Below the pieces are notes generated by a model. The model was not told the DNA's origin. It ran no database searches and worked only from the letters and a program-made list of their open reading frames with translations. From Niastella sp. (GTDB lineage Bacteria > Bacteroidota > Bacteroidia > Chitinophagales > Chitinophagaceae), in assembly GCA_021154515.1 (NCBI GenBank), contig JAJKIL010000010.1, forward strand, positions 1 to 16,887: a stretch of 16,887 bases of DNA. The letters run 5' to 3'. The position numbers and the translations under genes were made by a program. Each line of letters starts with the position of its first letter. Positions within the stretch are counted from its first letter, which is position 1. Of this stretch, positions 14,027 through 16,887 are shown piece by piece.

Positions 14027-15611
14027 GCTATTTCTGCAGAATCTCTCCTATATACATCCCAACAAGGAATTATTGTTTGAAAATATTTACCTGACTGTTA
14101 ACAGCCGGGACAAAATTGCATTGATCGGTAACAACGGCAGCGGTAAATCTACTTTATTAAAGATCATTGCCGGTGAATTGCCACCGCATGAAGGGCAGCT
14201 TGTACTGGATACTATTCCCTATTATATTCCGCAGTTATTCGGTCAGTATAATCACCTGACCATTGCGCAGGCATTGCGCATCGATGACAAGCTTTCAGCG
14301 CTACACGATATCCTCGCCGGGAATGTAACTGAACACTATCTTAACCAGCTGAACGATGACTGGACGATAGAAGAAAGATGCCGGGAAGCCTTACAATACT
14401 GGCAGTTGAACGAATTGCCACTCTCCCAGCCTATGGCTACCCTCAGCGGTGGACAAAAAACAAAAGTGTTCCTGGCGGGCATCCATATTCATCAACCACA
14501 ACTGGTGTTGCTGGATGAACCAAGTAATCATTTGGATACTGCGGGCAGAGAACTGTTGTATGAATTTATAGCCACCACTTCCTGCGCATTGATAGTGGTA
14601 AGCCATGACAGGAAACTGCTGAACGGTCTGCAGTCGATTGCTGAATTGAGTAAACGCGGATTAACGCTATATGGCGGTAATTATGATTTTTATGCAGAAC
14701 AGAAAGCTATCGCCAACAATGCCCTGAGCCAGGACATTCAAAGCAAGGAAAAAGCATTGCGTAAGGCAAAGGAGAAAGAAAGGGAAGCCATGGAGCGGCA
14801 ACAAAAGCTGGATGCCCGGGGCAAACGCAAACAGGAGAAAGCGGGCGTTGCCCGGATAATGATGAACACACTTCGGAACAATGCAGAAAACAGTACGGCA
14901 AAGGTCAAAGGTGCGCATGGCGAAAAGATCAGTGGTATTTCTGAGGAATTACAGGCCCTGCGTAATGAACTGCCTGACATAGACAAAATGCAGCTTGGTT
15001 TTGATAATACTACATTGCACCAGGGAAAGATGCTATTTTCCGCTACCGGCATCAATCTTGAGTTTGGTAAACAACAGCTGTGGAAGAAGAACCTCGATCT
15101 TCAAATAAACAGTGGAGAACGGATCGCTATCAAAGGTTTGAATGGCTCGGGTAAAACCACCCTGTTCAGGATCATCCTGGGTGAACTGGAACCGGCTATT
15201 GGCACCGTATTCCGCGCTGACAATAAAAGTGTTTACATTGACCAGGACTATTCATTGATCAATAACCAGCAAACGGTATATGAACAGGCTCAGCAATATA
15301 ATAAAACGGGTTTGCAGGAACATGAGATCAAGATCAGGCTGAGCCGCTTCCTGTTCTCAAAAGACGATTGGGATAAACCGGGTAATGCGTTAAGCGGCGG
15401 GGAGCGCATGCGGCTGCTGTTGTGCTGTCTTACCATTGGCAACCAGGCGCCTGATATTATTATGCTGGATGAGCCAACCAATAACCTTGATATTCAAAAT
15501 ATTGAAATATTAACCGCCGCCATCAATGCCTATACCGGAACATTGTTGGTGGTGTCGCACGATCTGCATTTTCTGGAGCAGGTAAATGTTAAGAGTACAT
15601 TTAACGTTTGA
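14025..15611 (+). CDS. ABC-F family ATPase (ribosome-associated; possible antibiotic resistance factor)
   Basis: A 528-residue soluble protein with two ABC domains and no membrane segments, the ABC-F layout. Domain 1: Walker A GNNGSGKST (35-43), signature LSGGQ (140-144), Walker B LVLLDEP (160-166). Domain 2: Walker A GLNGSGKTT (371-379), signature LSGGE (456-460), Walker B IIMLDEP (478-484). The linker (about 222-335) is long, charged and helical, as in ABC-F proteins that reach into the ribosomal E site. ABC-F members either tune translation or protect ribosomes from antibiotics; which applies here cannot be decided from sequence. An in-frame TTG at 14010 is possible, but ATG 14025 starts directly at the first ABC domain. 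The leader (13909-14024) can fold over this start. The C-terminus ends shortly after SHDLHFLEQV, with no extension. Confidence 0.92.
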   Translation: MLFLQNLSYIHPNKELLFENIYLTVNSRDKIALIGNNGSGKSTLLKIIAGELPPHEGQLVLDTIPYYIPQLFGQYNHLTIAQALRIDDKLSALHDILAGNVTEHYLNQLNDDWTIEERCREALQYWQLNELPLSQPMATLSGGQKTKVFLAGIHIHQPQLVLLDEPSNHLDTAGRELLYEFIATTSCALIVVSHDRKLLNGLQSIAELSKRGLTLYGGNYDFYAEQKAIANNALSQDIQSKEKALRKAKEKEREAMERQQKLDARGKRKQEKAGVARIMMNTLRNNAENSTAKVKGAHGEKISGISEELQALRNELPDIDKMQLGFDNTTLHQGKMLFSATGINLEFGKQQLWKKNLDLQINSGERIAIKGLNGSGKTTLFRIILGELEPAIGTVFRADNKSVYIDQDYSLINNQQTVYEQAQQYNKTGLQEHEIKIRLSRFLFSKDDWDKPGNALSGGERMRLLLCCLTIGNQAPDIIMLDEPTNNLDIQNIEILTAAINAYTGTLLVVSHDLHFLEQVNVKSTFNV

Positions 15612-15636
15612 GCTAAATGAAGATAAAGCAGATCTT

Positions 15637-15661
15637 AAAAAAATTGATCCGGATCATTTTT
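15637..15661 (+). terminator. Possible terminator after the ABC-F gene
   Basis: The palindrome TGATCCGGATCA (15645-15656) is flanked by an A-run on the left and TTTTT on the right, which extend the stem after one T-T mismatch. It lies 26 bases after the ABC-F stop. The stem is short and has almost no loop, so it is a weak candidate. Confidence 0.4.
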
Positions 15662-15757
15662 GAAAAAAACGCATTTAATCAATTGTAACAAAAACAATTA
15701 AAGCGAATTTGCCTGCTATATTTTTTTCAATAACTTAAAACAATCCTTTCAAAACCC

Positions 15758-15788
15758 TTTCTTTTATTTCAATTACTTATTATATTTG
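15758..15788 (+). promoter_or_regulatory. Promoter in the ABC-F/AsmA gap
   Basis: TATATTTG (15781-15788) is a perfect TAnnTTTG -7 element. TTTC (15758-15761) lies exactly 19 bases upstream, one base off the TTTG -33 box at the usual spacing. It points rightward into a stretch with no known gene. Confidence 0.55.
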
Positions 15789-15792
15789 AATA

Positions 15793-15948
15793 CTCCTGGT
15801 GTGCAACCAGACAGTCTAAGAGATGGCCCCGTTTTTTCCGATATCTTATGAGTCAGTCCGATCCATGACAGTCCAATTCCATTGAAAAAGTCAACACTCT
15901 AATTAGTACAAATTATTAAACCCAAAAACCCCATTCGATGGGGTTTTT
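15793..15948 (+). ncRNA. Candidate small RNA (or small-peptide mRNA)
   Basis: The unit runs from the expected start of the promoter at 15781-15788 to a strong intrinsic terminator. It has local stems, such as CTGGT/ACCAG (15796-15800 with 15806-15810) and TAAGAGAT against ATATCTTA (one mismatch). CAGTC occurs three times (15812, 15855 and 15870 approximately). It contains one short frame, ATG 15823 to TGA 15885, coding 20 residues (MAPFFPISYE...), without a well-spaced ribosome-binding site. No known RNA family was recognised. This is inferred from promoter plus terminator, not from homology. Confidence 0.35.
15924..15948. terminator. Strong bidirectional intrinsic terminator
   Basis: AAAAACCCCAT (15924-15934) and ATGGGGTTTTT (15938-15948) form an 11-bp perfect stem with a TCG loop. 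A- and T-runs at the stem base give a U-tract in both directions. It can end rightward transcription from the gap and leftward transcription of the AsmA-like gene. Confidence 0.88.
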
Positions 15949-15951
15949 CTG

Positions 15952-15983
15952 TTAGGCAGAAGGCACCTCTGCCTTCTGCCTAA
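15952..15983. repeat. Perfect hairpin made of heptamer repeats
   Basis: TTAGGCAGAAGGCA (15952-15965) and TGCCTTCTGCCTAA (15970-15983) are perfect complements around a CCTC loop: a 14-bp stem. It sits two bases past the stop of the leftward AsmA-like gene and next to the intrinsic terminator. It belongs to the same GGCAGAA heptamer family seen in other gaps of the window. Confidence 0.85.
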
Positions 15984-15984
15984 T

Positions 15985-16887
15985 TTATGCTTTTTTCGGT
16001 TTACCTAAACCAACTTTATAATTATCGGGCGTACCGGTGATGGTAAGGTTCATAAAACGGATCCGCTTATCCCTGTCGCGGTATTCAATGGCGTCAACCT
16101 GGTCGGGGTCTACTTCTTCTTTTTTCTTATGGAACAACATATTGAAACCAACCGAGGTGACCATTTTCAGCGGAACGCGTACATAGTAAGCCATCTTCAG
16201 ATCGAGCGACTGGGTGCCGGAGAATTCCAGAAAGCCCAATGAAGAGTTGATATTCATGGTTGGAATGTTCAGCATGTTATCTTTAAACGTAAGCACATTA
16301 CGCAGGGTGTCGAACCGGATCCTGGTCATGTTCTTGTCCTTGAAGTAAGCCGCCATAGCAGCCATGGGCGCAAAGTTCACCAGCTATCCGTTGTAAATGT
16401 TTACATTTAGTTCCGCCTGTGACTGATCCATCATAGGTGTTAAATCGGGATGCACGCGCATATAGCCTTTTATTTGTCCGGTTATATGACCCTTGAGGTT
16501 TTTATTAATCACATAATCCTGGCCCAGGTAATCGAGCTTTAACAGCATTTTCTCCAGGTCTACATCATCCACTTTAATACGCGTTCTTAAATAGATCTTG
16601 TCGGGCATGCTGCCATTGAAGTGCGCGCGGGCATCGATCTTGCCACCAGCCATTTCCATGTGCAGGGTATCCAGGTACAGGTGGTGGGTCTCCAACATCC
16701 GCATGTTGGTCTCGATGTTCTTGATCCACAACCGGCGATACTTCACCTTTCCGATGTTTATTGATGCATTGAAATTTATGAAGGGTACTTCAAAAATATT
16801 GAATGCTTTGGCATGTACTGATGTAGATCCGGTACGAGCCGGTGTATTGGTGGTTGCAACAGCTGCCGTATCGGACATGGCAGGCGG
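15985..16887 (-). pseudogene. AsmA-like protein gene with internal amber stop, N-terminus beyond window
   Basis: A single leftward frame runs from the window edge to TAA at 15985-15987 and is interrupted once, by TAG at 16386-16384. Before the stop it reads ...QAELNVNIYNG; after it LVNFAPMAAMAAYF..., and both sides fit the C-terminal AsmA/TamB-like pattern (NG-x-L-x-NF-x-PM), so one codon was changed rather than a frame lost. A single-base change from GAG, CAG or AAG (or one from TAC or TAT) would give TAG. The upstream part has alternating beta-type segments (INFNASINIGKVKYRRLWI, GGKIDARAHFNG) typical of the AsmA outer-membrane-biogenesis family, which is anchored in the inner membrane and spans the periplasm. 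The last 132 residues after the stop stay conserved in style and end KVGLGKPKKA. It may be a recent pseudogene, a readthrough case or a sequence error. The family call is moderate because the N-terminus is missing. Confidence 0.75.

Noticed and set aside
15681..15699. AATTGT/ACAATT hairpin in the ABC-F/AsmA gap
   Set aside because: Six AT-rich pairs around a 7-base loop without a U-tract are expected by chance in this AT-rich stretch.
15985..16380. Separate 131-residue protein starting at GTG 16380
   Set aside because: It is in the same frame as the upstream half and begins in the middle of a conserved AsmA motif, so it is the tail of one interrupted gene.

Overview
The window looks like a Bacteroidota chromosome, most likely the Chitinophagaceae (Chitinophaga/Niastella-like). 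This is inferred from three things: good matches to the Bacteroidota -7 promoter element TAnnTTTG, weak or absent Shine-Dalgarno sequences before most genes, and the protein families present. No rRNA, tRNA, insertion sequence, CRISPR array or phage gene was seen.

Region 1 (1-9009) is a divergent glycan cluster. A leftward operon encodes a NodU/CmcH-type carbamoyltransferase, a GT2 glycosyltransferase and a GT9 heptosyltransferase that runs off the left edge. A rightward operon encodes two GT-B glycosyltransferases, a GmhB-like heptose-bisphosphate phosphatase, a second GT9 heptosyltransferase and a 12-TM-type MFS transporter. Four of the junctions are 4-base ATGA overlaps, so the genes are probably translationally coupled. 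The simplest reading is assembly and export or decoration of a heptose-containing, carbamoylated glycan or glycoside.

Region 2 (9060-12404, all leftward) is a copper-handling set: an AraC-type regulator with a CxxC metal-binding-like N-terminus, a CopA-type Cu+ P-type ATPase, a 71-residue CopZ-like chaperone, and a strong intrinsic terminator. A 14-bp perfect palindrome overlaps the ribosome-binding site of the ATPase gene.

Region 3 (12462-15611, rightward) holds an ankyrin-repeat protein and an ABC-F ATPase. The ABC-F gene has a roughly 110-nt leader. In it a perfect 12-bp inverted repeat would pair with the purine-rich ribosome-binding region and ATG, enclosing a terminator-like hairpin. 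This is the best candidate here for a new regulatory RNA.

Region 4 (15612-16887) starts with a gene-poor stretch that contains a promoter-to-terminator unit of about 155 nt (candidate small RNA or 20-codon peptide mRNA). It ends with a leftward AsmA-like gene broken by a single in-frame amber codon.

Scattered between genes is a family of heptanucleotide repeats (GGCAGAA/GGCAGAG/GGCAAAC and complements), mostly arranged as inverted pairs close to stop codons.
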